NCBI GenBank assembly: GCA_934718145.1
Contig: CAKUZC010000070.1
Span: 1 to 5,595, forward strand
DNA: 5,595 bases
From: an uncultured Eubacteriales bacterium
GTDB lineage: Bacteria > Bacillota > Clostridia > Oscillospirales > Acutalibacteraceae
Direction of reading: 5' to 3'
In this document: one piece after another, positions 1-5,595 of the stretch
How the letters are laid out: the number at the start of each line of letters is the position of its first letter
Numbering within the stretch: position 1 is the first letter of the stretch
Made by a program: the position numbers and the translations under genes
Notes under the pieces: model-generated
Told to the model about the DNA's origin: nothing
What the model saw: only the letters and a program-made list of their open reading frames with translations
The model's database searches: none

Positions 1-740
1 CATGTTTGTATGGGAGTTAAATACTCATCTTTAAGAATTTCTGAAGCGTAATCCGTTATTCCATTTTGATAAATAAACTCTTTTTCAGTAAACTCTGAAT
101 TGTCATTTTGATACCTAAGCAAAAACTTAATTCCAGAATTTACTACTGCTTGACGTTTTAAAACATCCTCAAAATACTCATAAGGTATGGTGATATCTGT
201 AAAAACGGTCAAATCAGGCTTCCATTTTATTTTAGAACCGGTATCTTTACCTTTATACGGTTCTTTACTGAGGCCACCGATATTTTCTCCCTTTTCAAAA
301 TGAAGTGTATAAGTATATCCGTCACGTTTTATCTCAACATCCATGTACTCTGATGCATACTGAGTCGAACAAAGTCCAAGTCCATTGAGTCCTAATGAAT
401 ATTCATAATTTTCTTGGTTTGCATTATTGTACTTTCCACCTGCATAAAGTTCGCAAAAAAGAAGCTCCCAGTTAAACTTTTCTTCTCTGGAATTATAATC
501 AACAGGAATTCCTCTTCCTTTGTCTTCTATTTCAACGGAATTATCTTTATATCTCGTTACTTTGATAACATTTCCGTGTCCTTCTCTTGCCTCATCTATA
601 GAATTTGAAAGTATTTCAAAAACCGAATGTTCGCATCCTTCTATTCCGTCAGAACCGAAAATGACTCCAGGTCTTTTTCTTACTCTGTCTGCACCTTTTA
701 GAGAGGATATACTTTCATTATTGTACTTATTTTTATTCAA
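1..740 (-). CDS. Type II topoisomerase subunit B (GyrB/ParE family, divergent), 3'-truncated by window edge
   Basis: This is the ATP-hydrolysing subunit of a DNA gyrase or topoisomerase IV, which pairs with an A subunit to pass DNA through a double-strand break. The 246 visible residues cover the GHKL ATPase domain and the start of the transducer. Seen motifs: KRPGVIFGSDG (22-32), FEILSNSIDEA (41-51, with E42 and N46), DKGRGIP (73-79), AGGKY (100-104), GLNGLG (117-122) and TGSKIKWKPD (167-176). E42, N46, D73 and K103 fall at the numbers of the corresponding E. coli GyrB residues. Departures from the usual family are DKGRGIP for DNGRGIP and GLNGLG for GGLHGVG. The start is TTG at 740, because AGGGAG lies about 8 bases upstream and the ATG at 760 hits a stop in six codons. 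The TOPRIM domain and C-terminus lie beyond the left edge. I infer an accessory paralogue rather than the housekeeping GyrB; family is certain, gyrase versus topo IV is not. Confidence 0.9.
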   Translation of the reverse strand, partial: MNKNKYNNESISSLKGADRVRKRPGVIFGSDGIEGCEHSVFEILSNSIDEAREGHGNVIKVTRYKDNSVEIEDKGRGIPVDYNSREEKFNWELLFCELYAGGKYNNANQENYEYSLGLNGLGLCSTQYASEYMDVEIKRDGYTYTLHFEKGENIGGLSKEPYKGKDTGSKIKWKPDLTVFTDITIPYEYFEDVLKRQAVVNSGIKFLLRYQNDNSEFTEKEFIYQNGITDYASEILKDEYLTPIQT

Positions 741-795
741 AATTATATCTCCCTCTGCATTTATAAATTAATTTTAAATTCAAAAACATAAAAAC

Positions 796-824
796 ATTAT
801 ACATCACAAAAAACAAAGGGTCAA
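796..824 (-). promoter_or_regulatory. Sigma-A-type promoter of the topoisomerase B gene
   Basis: Read on the minus strand, TTGACC (824-819) and a perfect TATAAT (801-796) are separated by exactly 17 bases. The predicted transcription start is near 789, giving a leader of about 49 bases before the TTG start at 740. It lies downstream of the azlD terminator, so the topoisomerase gene is probably transcribed independently of azlCD. Confidence 0.8.
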
Positions 825-844
825 ACAAGTTTTACTTAACATGT

Positions 845-870
845 AAATACGTTCTCTTTCATACGTATTT
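845..870. repeat. Perfect 8-bp inverted repeat upstream of the topoisomerase promoter
   Basis: AAATACGT (845-852) and ACGTATTT (863-870) are exact inverted copies separated by 10 bases. The repeat sits about 20 bp upstream of the -35 box of the minus-strand promoter and is not followed by a T-run on the minus strand, so it does not look like a terminator. It could be a regulator binding site, or chance in AT-rich DNA. The rest of the 741-984 gap contains only the promoter, a second inverted repeat and the azlD terminator. Confidence 0.4.
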
Positions 871-910
871 TATTGATCTGATTGTTTAAATTCATATTTG
901 ATGTACCTTA

Positions 911-934
911 TATGTAAATCATGTTTTTTACATA
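911..934. repeat. Inverted repeat TATGTAAA/TTTACATA
   Basis: TATGTAAA (911-918) and TTTACATA (927-934) are exact inverted 8-mers with an 8-base spacer, directly beyond the U-tract of the azlCD terminator. ATGTAAAT also occurs as a direct copy at 841-848. The composition is AT-only apart from one G/C pair, so chance is a real alternative. Confidence 0.3.
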
Positions 935-935
935 T

Positions 936-962
936 AAAAATACCCTCTCACAAAATGAGAGG
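936..962 (-). terminator. Rho-independent terminator of azlCD
   Basis: On the minus strand CCTCTCA (962-956), a 5-base loop TTTTG and TGAGAGG (950-944) form a perfect 7-bp stem. It is followed after GTA by a T-tract (940-936). It lies 22 bases past the azlD stop codon. The plus-strand reading has no T-run after the stem, so the terminator works in one direction only. Confidence 0.85.
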
Positions 963-984
963 ATAACAATCCCTAAAATTATAT

Positions 985-1317
985 TTAATTTGCTAACATT
1001 CTCATAATTTGCTCTACTATAAATACCACAGCACTCGACGAAAGTATAACAACTATTAAACTTTGACCAAAATATGCAATAGCTATAGCAGCAATCGTTC
1101 CAATTGTTGCCGAAAAAACACTGGAAGTTGACCTGAAAACCTCAGGGAATGTCATAGAAGTGAGGACCGCATAAGGAATATATGCAAGAAAAGAATTCAA
1201 AAACTTATTTTTTATCTTCTTTTTGAAAAATAAAAGCGGAACTACCTTAAACGTTACCATAACTGCCGCCATACCAAATACAGCATACAAAAATTGCTGA
1301 CTACTCATCATCGACAT
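985..1317 (-). CDS. azlD: AzlD-family branched-chain amino acid transport subunit
   Basis: This small hydrophobic partner of AzlC is an integral membrane protein of the two-component LIV transporter family (AzlCD of Bacillus, YgaZH/BrnFE exporters elsewhere). At 110 residues it has the usual family length, with four likely membrane segments at about 8-28, 41-57, 66-84 and 86-104. Family signatures are the VPLLFF segment (26-31) after helix 1, with a short basic loop KKKIKNK (32-38), and AYIPYAVLTSMTFPEVF (45-61). Its start overlaps the end of azlC by 17 bases, which implies translational coupling. Three in-frame ATGs occur at 1317, 1311 and 1308. The GGAGG site lies only 3 bases before the first but 9 bases before the second, so initiation at 1311 (protein MMSSQQ...) is at least as likely. 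Substrate and direction of transport are inferred from the family. Confidence 0.92.
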   Translation of the reverse strand: MSMMSSQQFLYAVFGMAAVMVTFKVVPLLFFKKKIKNKFLNSFLAYIPYAVLTSMTFPEVFRSTSSVFSATIGTIAAIAIAYFGQSLIVVILSSSAVVFIVEQIMRMLAN

Positions 1318-2044
1318 TTCCCTCCATCTCTTCTACAGGGAACGCAATTGCACCTATTAAAGAGGTAACAATAGCACATATTATAATTGTCCATCCTGAA
1401 GTAAGATTCTCCTTTATAAAAGGAATACATTCCAGCACAAAACTTAAAACTAATGCAATTAAAACAACAATTAAAACAGGTTTAGATTCTTTCGCAGAAG
1501 GTACAATGATTGCTATAAACATTGCGGGAAGCATTATTCCGAGTGCAGAAGTTATTGCTGCGGGAAGTAAATTTGTAAAACATGCTCCAATCGTATTTCC
1601 CAAAACAAAACCTATGTAAGGTGCTGTTCCTAACCCTAAAAGATACGGAAAACCAAGTAATCCTTTCTCTTTCATTGCCATACCAAAAATTTCGTCGGTA
1701 TTTAAAAGTCCAAAACTTATTCGTTGGAGTGTTCCCATACTTTTATCAAATTTTTGAGCAATAGACATCGAAAACAACATATACCTGCAATTCATAACAA
1801 ACAACGTTATGACATACATCATTATTGCCGTCTCTCCACCGACAAACAAGTTAAGTGCCGCAGCTTGACCGGAACCTGTGTACATTAGAATACTCATTAT
1901 TTCCGACATTCCAAAACTTAAACCCGCTTTTGCAGCTGCTATACCGCAAGCCATTGATACAGGAATATATCCTAGGCCTATCGGTATTCCGTCTTTAAAG
2001 CCTTGCATATAACCTTTCTCTTTAGTAGTATTAACCTCTCCCAA
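1301..2044 (-). CDS. azlC: AzlC-family branched-chain amino acid transport protein
   Basis: This is the large membrane subunit of an AzlC-AzlD transporter. In characterised relatives the pair exports branched-chain amino acids such as valine, or gives azaleucine resistance. The 247-residue length is typical. Visible family features are an N-terminal GFKDGIPIGLGYIPVSMACG (15-34), MYTGSGQAAALNL (54-66), NCRYMLFSMSIA (85-96) and several hydrophobic helices, including about 133-156, 162-182, 188-206 and 217-235. The start is TTG at 2044, preceded by AGAGGTG with a 9-base gap. An internal ATG at 2008 (residue 13) with AAAGG four bases upstream is a plausible alternative and would remove only a short polar leader. 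It is the first gene of the azlC-azlD operon, whose frames overlap at 1301-1317. Substrate is inferred. Confidence 0.93.
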   Translation of the reverse strand: MGEVNTTKEKGYMQGFKDGIPIGLGYIPVSMACGIAAAKAGLSFGMSEIMSILMYTGSGQAAALNLFVGGETAIMMYVITLFVMNCRYMLFSMSIAQKFDKSMGTLQRISFGLLNTDEIFGMAMKEKGLLGFPYLLGLGTAPYIGFVLGNTIGACFTNLLPAAITSALGIMLPAMFIAIIVPSAKESKPVLIVVLIALVLSFVLECIPFIKENLTSGWTIIICAIVTSLIGAIAFPVEEMEGNVDDE

Positions 2045-2107
2045 TAATGATCACACCTCTTAACCTTGCTAAAAATAAAGCAATTGTAATATATAATATC
2101 ATTAAAT

Positions 2108-2136
2108 ATAATATTATAACTTAAAAAAAAACACAA
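2108..2136 (-). promoter_or_regulatory. Candidate promoter of azlCD
   Basis: On the minus strand TTGTGT (2136-2131) lies 17 bases before TATTAT (2113-2108). The leader to the TTG start at 2044 would be about 57 bases. The -35 match is weak (3 of 6) and the surroundings are extremely AT-rich, with other TATAAT-like strings (for example 2118-2113). The element is therefore tentative. It overlaps a perfect 12-bp palindrome, TATAATATTATA, at 2107-2118. Confidence 0.35.
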
Positions 2137-2195
2137 CTGTTTAAATATAAAATATATAATTGTAATTCTTTTACATATCTACATTAAAAATTTCA

Positions 2196-2224
2196 TTGAC
2201 AAAAATATACATAAAATATATAAT
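2196..2224 (+). promoter_or_regulatory. Consensus sigma-A promoter of the HIT/phosphoribosyltransferase operon
   Basis: A perfect TTGACA (2196-2201) and a perfect TATAAT (2219-2224) are separated by 17 bases. Transcription should start near 2231, leaving a leader of about 42 bases that ends in AAGGAG (2260-2265), 7 bases before the ATG at 2273. No riboswitch-like or attenuator structure is evident in so short a leader. A consensus core promoter suggests strong constitutive expression unless repressed. Confidence 0.85.
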
Positions 2225-2272
2225 AAAGCGTCGTGTTTAGTATCAATAATAAATATCATAAGGAGCTAAAAA

Positions 2273-2611
2273 ATGGATTGTATTTTTTGTAAAATAGCTG
2301 AGAAAAAAATATCTTCTGAAATATTGTATGAAGATGACAAAGTTTTGGTGTTTAAGGACTTAGAACCCAAAGCACCTGTTCATGTATTAGTTATACCAAA
2401 AATTCACATAGCTTCTGCTATGGAACTAAATGAAGATAACTGCGATATTTTAGCTCATATTTTAAGTACAATAAAAAAAATCAGTTCGGAGCTGAATTTA
2501 AAAGATGGATTCAGAATAATAAATAATTGTGGAAAATTCGGCGGGCAAACAGTAAATCATATTCATTTTCATGTTTTGGGAGGTTGCCAACTGGGATGGA
2601 ACCCCGCTTGA
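2273..2611 (+). CDS. HIT-family nucleotide hydrolase (HinT-like)
   Basis: This is a small cytosolic histidine-triad protein. HinT-type members hydrolyse AMP linked to amines or acyl groups, such as AMP-lysine or aminoacyl-adenylates, releasing AMP. The full family length is present (112 residues). The diagnostic HIHFHVLGG is at 96-104, with His98 as the expected nucleophile. Cys3, Cys6, His45 and His96 match the spacing of the zinc site known in the Bacillus HIT protein, so a structural zinc is likely. The conserved YEDDKVLVFKDLEPKAPVH (19-37) and IPKIHI (41-46) segments are also seen, as is the C-terminal LGW (107-109) near the end. The start is firm: AAGGAG lies 7 bases upstream. It is the first gene of a likely two-gene unit with the phosphoribosyltransferase 18 bases downstream. 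The physiological substrate is not known. Confidence 0.95.
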   Translation: MDCIFCKIAEKKISSEILYEDDKVLVFKDLEPKAPVHVLVIPKIHIASAMELNEDNCDILAHILSTIKKISSELNLKDGFRIINNCGKFGGQTVNHIHFHVLGGCQLGWNPA

Positions 2612-2629
2612 TATAAAGGAGAAAAATTT

Positions 2630-3169
2630 ATGAAAAATACTTTTGAAATCGAAATAGCAGGATGTAAAAGGAGTTTACCGATCTGTACGATAAATGAGCA
2701 TTTGGAGATAGCAGCATTTATAATGTTTGGTGACGTGGAAATAACAGAAAAATGTGCATATGAACTTCTTAAAATTTGTCCCGATTTCGATGTTTTAATA
2801 ACCGCTGAAAGCAAAGGAATACCGCTTTGCTATGAAATGGCTCGTCAAAGTAAAAAGGACTATGTTGTAGCAAGAAAATCTAAAAAACTTTATATGAACA
2901 ACTCTATAAACGTAACTGTAAAATCTATAACTACAGCTGATGTTCAAAAATTATACATTTCTGAAACCGATATTAATAAAATTAAAAATAAAAATGTTCT
3001 TATAGTAGACGATGTAATAAGTACCGGCAATTCCCTATCTGCTATTGAAAAACTTACAGAAACAGCAAATGGCAAAGTGATTGCAAAAGCTTGCGTTTTA
3101 GCTGAGGGAAAAGCTTCTGAAAGGAAAGACATAATATTTTTAAACTCTTTGCCTTTATTTGAAAAATAA
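2630..3169 (+). CDS. Purine-type phosphoribosyltransferase (Apt/Xpt/PurR-like PRT domain)
   Basis: This is a type I phosphoribosyltransferase fold of 179 residues. Such enzymes join a purine base to PRPP; some homologous domains are PRPP-sensing effector domains instead. The PRPP-binding motif VLIVDDVISTGNS lies at 123-135 with both acidic residues (D127, D128) kept. ITAESKGIPLCYEMAR (57-72) and VVARKSKKLYM (79-89) match the conserved blocks of adenine/xanthine PRTases. These blocks, and the NVTVKSITTADVQKLYIS stretch (94-111), resemble the C-terminal part of Firmicute PurR even more closely by eye, but there is no N-terminal winged-helix domain. AAAGGAG (2615-2621) sits 8 bases before the ATG. 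Co-transcription with the HIT gene suggests a role in purine nucleotide salvage or sensing. I am sure of the fold, not of the base used. Confidence 0.88.
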   Translation: MKNTFEIEIAGCKRSLPICTINEHLEIAAFIMFGDVEITEKCAYELLKICPDFDVLITAESKGIPLCYEMARQSKKDYVVARKSKKLYMNNSINVTVKSITTADVQKLYISETDINKIKNKNVLIVDDVISTGNSLSAIEKLTETANGKVIAKACVLAEGKASERKDIIFLNSLPLFEK

Positions 3170-3190
3170 TATTATCGAAATCATACACTG

Positions 3191-3238
3191 CTCCTGAGTT
3201 TGATGTATAATCATATCCGGGAGTATTTATTTTATTTG
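3191..3238 (+). terminator. Probable terminator after the HIT/phosphoribosyltransferase operon
   Basis: CTCCTG (3191-3196) pairs with CGGGAG (3218-3223), one pair being G-U. The stem continues through TGAT (3201-3204) and ATCA (3210-3213) with two mismatches, giving an imperfect hairpin with a 5-base loop. A U-rich tract, TATTTATTTTATTT, follows (3224-3237). It begins 21 bases after the phosphoribosyltransferase stop. The stem is imperfect and the U-tract is interrupted by A, so read-through into comEC is possible. The string TATAAT at 3206-3211 lies within the hairpin but has no good -35 box. Confidence 0.5.
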
Positions 3239-3265
3239 TAAAGGGTGGTAAGTAAAAGTAAACTG

Positions 3266-5503
3266 ATGAAAAGGCCTCTAGCTTTAATCGGATTTTCTTA
3301 TTTTTTAACTCTTTTTTCACTTAATTATATACCTGAAAACAAAATTACAATTGTAGCAGGTATAGTTTTTGTTATGCTCTTAATGTCAATTTTTGTAAGG
3401 AAAATTAGAAAACAAAAAATCTTTTGTACTGCCTTTTTAAGTTGCCTTGTTGCAATTGTTTCATACACGATAAATTATAACTTTAATGTAAAACCAGTTT
3501 ATCAATTAGATGGAAAAGATGTAGAAATATCGGGCATAGTTTGCGATATTCCATATAAAAAAAATCATAAATACAATTACGTTATAAAGGTAAACAAAAT
3601 AGATACTGTAAATACAAAACCTTTTAAAATTATCCTTCATTCAAACTCTGCATTAGAAAGCGATATATGCGATACTTTTACCGGAAATGTTCACATCTAT
3701 TCAATTCAAGACGACACCATGTTTAATTACAAGATGTATTGTAAATCTAGAAATATCTATGCACAGGCCTTTTTTTACGAATATATGAAAAATTCCAGTT
3801 TTCCTCCCGAAAACAAAAATATAAATTATTACATATTGAATACAAGAAAAGATTTTTTATCTAATTTTAGAAAAATATTCACGAATGAAATTTCTTCAGT
3901 AATAAATTCTATCTTTTTAGGAGAAAAAAATGATATTCCCCATAAAATAAAAATTAATTTTGATAGAATCGGAATATATCATTTATTAACAACATCTGGA
4001 ATACAAATTTCTTTACTTTCTCAAACAATATTATGGATATTGAAAAAAATTAAAATAAATAATAAAGTATCAAATTTAATTGCGGCAATATCAGTATTCA
4101 TTTTGGAAACATTTACAGGTTTCTCGCCTTCTGCAACAAAATCATGTACCATAACTATAATTTATCTTTTAGGAATAGTTATTTCACGTAAACCCGACAC
4201 ACTTAATTCTCTCGGGATATCTGTTTTGTTGATGTGCTTAATAAACCCGAATTACGCATGCAGTTCCGGACTACTTTTAAGTGTTTTTTCAACTCTAGGA
4301 ATAATATTTTTATACACACCTATAAAAAATAGATTTAAAATAAATACTAAATCAAAAATCTTAAATAAAGTAATTGACTATATAACATCGAATGTATCTT
4401 TAAGCATTTCGGTAATGATTTTTACACTTCCTGTCGTTATGATGTACTATGAAAAAATTTCATTAATATCATTAATTTCAAATGTTATAATATACCCATT
4501 TGCATTGGTAATACTATTTGGTGCTTTTTTTGTAAATGTTCTTTCTTGTTTGAAAATTCCAAATTATTTTATAAATCCTTGCGCCTTGATTTGTGGATTA
4601 TCTGCAAAAATTATAATTTGGATATCTGATTTATTTTCAAAATTACCTTTTTCTTCGATAGAAACAGATTATGGTGTGTGCTATTTATGTCTATCATGCA
4701 TATTAATATTGTTTATCGTAAGTCTATATTCAAAAAATCTGAAAAAAAGTATAAAAATGTCTTGCTTAGTATCCGCAAATTTAATACTTATAAGTGCTTT
4801 TTCATATCAAATTCAAAACAAAAATACGTTTCTTATCTCAATGGTTCCTTGCAGTGACGGAATGGCTATAGTCCTATCTCAAAATAAACATCATGCAGTT
4901 TTTTTTCAACTTAAAGAAAATACAAACATTGAAAATATTCAAAATTATTTTTCGAAGTGGAACATATCTCAACCTGATTATATGTACATATCCTCAACTG
5001 ACAGTAGGAAAAAATCGGTAATAAATGATATAATTAAAGATTATCATCCAAAAAATGTTATATTTTGTGACAATCAAAGTATTATAGATGAAGATTACTT
5101 AAAAGAATTACCTCAAGATACACAAATAGTATACTTCAAAAGTAATATAGTTTCCAAATTTTGGAATGGAATATCGTCTGAAATAATTCAAAAAGATAAT
5201 AAAATATTTATAAAAATAAATTCACCACGCGGAACTGTTTTAATGATTCCTGATGGAGGAAATGCAAATTCATTACCTGAAAATTGGAAAAAATGCGATT
5301 TTTTAGTGCTTTCTGGTATTCCCTTTGATTGTCAAAAAATAAAATCTAAAAATATAATTTTCAGTACAGACCAAACCAGAGCAAAAATAGGTATTTATAA
5401 ACTTACAAATAATAATTCCAGCCTTTATTCCCTTGCATATCAAGGTGCATTATATATCAATCTATATGCGAAGGAAAAGTATCAAATATGGAGGCTGAAA
5501 TAA
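3266..5503 (+). CDS. comEC: ComEC/Rec2-family competence DNA channel protein
   Basis: ComEC is the inner-membrane channel that carries single-stranded DNA into the cell during natural transformation. The 745 residues are full length. In order: two N-terminal helices (about 5-22, 27-45) and one at 53-70; an OB-like DUF4131 region (about 80-170, including DVEISGIVCDIPY at 85-97); the Competence core (about 205-515) with HLLTTSGIQIS (239-249), GFSPSATKS (285-293), SRKPDTLNSLG (307-317) and GLLLSVFSTLGI (335-346); and a C-terminal beta-lactamase-like domain (about 520-745). That last domain lacks the expected DVGQGDA and HxHxDH signatures: ISMVPCSDGMA stands at 524-534 and no His cluster follows. 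I chose ATG 3266 because ComEC proteins typically begin MKRPL; GTG 3245 in frame is possible but overlaps the only Shine-Dalgarno-like string (AAAGGGTGG, 3240-3248). holA follows after two bases. Confidence 0.92.
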   Translation: MKRPLALIGFSYFLTLFSLNYIPENKITIVAGIVFVMLLMSIFVRKIRKQKIFCTAFLSCLVAIVSYTINYNFNVKPVYQLDGKDVEISGIVCDIPYKKNHKYNYVIKVNKIDTVNTKPFKIILHSNSALESDICDTFTGNVHIYSIQDDTMFNYKMYCKSRNIYAQAFFYEYMKNSSFPPENKNINYYILNTRKDFLSNFRKIFTNEISSVINSIFLGEKNDIPHKIKINFDRIGIYHLLTTSGIQISLLSQTILWILKKIKINNKVSNLIAAISVFILETFTGFSPSATKSCTITIIYLLGIVISRKPDTLNSLGISVLLMCLINPNYACSSGLLLSVFSTLGIIFLYTPIKNRFKINTKSKILNKVIDYITSNVSLSISVMIFTLPVVMMYYEKISLISLISNVIIYPFALVILFGAFFVNVLSCLKIPNYFINPCALICGLSAKIIIWISDLFSKLPFSSIETDYGVCYLCLSCILILFIVSLYSKNLKKSIKMSCLVSANLILISAFSYQIQNKNTFLISMVPCSDGMAIVLSQNKHHAVFFQLKENTNIENIQNYFSKWNISQPDYMYISSTDSRKKSVINDIIKDYHPKNVIFCDNQSIIDEDYLKELPQDTQIVYFKSNIVSKFWNGISSEIIQKDNKIFIKINSPRGTVLMIPDGGNANSLPENWKKCDFLVLSGIPFDCQKIKSKNIIFSTDQTRAKIGIYKLTNNNSSLYSLAYQGALYINLYAKEKYQIWRLK

Positions 5504-5505
5504 AT

Positions 5506-5595
5506 ATGTCTAAACTTGATTACTCAGAATTTAAAAAATATATTTTATCAAATAAAATATCTAAAATATATCTTTTCCGTGGTGAAGAATATTTA
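5506..5595 (+). CDS. holA: DNA polymerase III delta subunit, 5' end only (cut by window edge)
   Basis: Thirty codons are visible, beginning MSKLDYSEFKKYI. The ISKIYLFRGEEYL block (18-30) is the conserved start of the HolA AAA+ domain, whose usual form is close to PVYLLYGEE-(Y/F)-L. HolA opens the beta sliding clamp within the clamp-loader complex. The ATG at 5506 follows the comEC stop by two bases, and GGAGG (5490-5494) inside the end of comEC lies 11 bases upstream, so the two genes are translationally close and almost certainly co-transcribed. The comEC-holA order is common in Firmicutes, which supports the call despite the short fragment. Everything after residue 30 is outside the window. 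Confidence 0.85.
   Translation, partial: MSKLDYSEFKKYILSNKISKIYLFRGEEYL

Noticed and set aside
743..760. ATG on the minus strand at 760 as start of the topoisomerase gene
   Set aside because: The frame ATG CAG AGG GAG ATA TAA stops at once; it overlaps the ribosome binding site of the TTG start at 740.
414..771. Two plus-strand open frames (414-608 and 520-771)
   Set aside because: They are antisense to the topoisomerase B gene, whose minus-strand translation shows unmistakable GyrB/ParE motifs; their own products show no family features.
1582..1764. Plus-strand open frame of 60 codons
   Set aside because: It lies wholly antisense within azlC and has no recognisable ribosome binding site or motif.
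3183..3211. Promoter for comEC using TATAAT at 3206-3211
   Set aside because: At 16 to 18 bases upstream the hexamers (such as ATACAC) do not resemble a -35 box, and the string sits in a hairpin that better fits a terminator.
2569..3320. Minus-strand open frames at 2569-2814, 2944-3132 and 3054-3320
   Set aside because: All are antisense to the phosphoribosyltransferase, the HIT gene end or the comEC start, and reflect AT-rich composition rather than coding.
1..5595. Mobile element, CRISPR array, tRNA/rRNA, toxin-antitoxin or defence system
   Set aside because: No spaced direct repeats, transposase or integrase motifs, cloverleaf sequences or known defence domains were seen on either strand; the gaps between genes are all shorter than 300 bases.

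Overview
The window is AT-rich (roughly 30% G+C by eye) with strong Gram-positive ribosome binding sites, TTG starts and consensus sigma-A-type promoters. UGA is read as stop (the HIT gene ends in TGA). The gene families and the order comEC-holA point to a low-G+C Firmicute, most likely an anaerobic Clostridia member. The GyrB/ParE paralogue at the left edge resembles one I recall from the Ruminococcaceae/Oscillospiraceae branch; that placement is inference.

Layout. On the minus strand, 1-740 is the N-terminal third of a divergent type II topoisomerase B subunit (GyrB/ParE family) that runs off the left edge. It has a TTG start and its own TTGACC-17-TATAAT promoter. Upstream of it on the same strand is azlC-azlD (985-2044), a branched-chain amino acid transporter pair with overlapping reading frames, closed by a rho-independent terminator at 936-962. 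A 228-bp divergent intergenic region follows. On the plus strand a consensus promoter (TTGACA-17-TATAAT) drives a HIT-family nucleotide hydrolase (hinT-like, 2273-2611) and a purine-type phosphoribosyltransferase (2630-3169). An imperfect hairpin with a U-rich tail follows. Then come comEC (3266-5503) and, two bases later, the first 30 codons of holA (DNA polymerase III delta), cut by the right edge.

The genes fall into separate functional units: DNA topology, amino-acid transport, purine nucleotide handling, and a DNA uptake/replication pair. I see no phage, transposon, CRISPR, toxin-antitoxin or defence locus, and no evidence for a new multi-gene system. The points most worth a second look are sequence divergences inside known families. 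The ComEC C-terminal beta-lactamase-like domain has lost its metal-site signatures, and the ComEC core motif has a His-to-Gln change. The topoisomerase B subunit has altered ATPase motifs. The phosphoribosyltransferase looks like the PurR effector domain without its DNA-binding part. Several non-coding inverted repeats are also unexplained.
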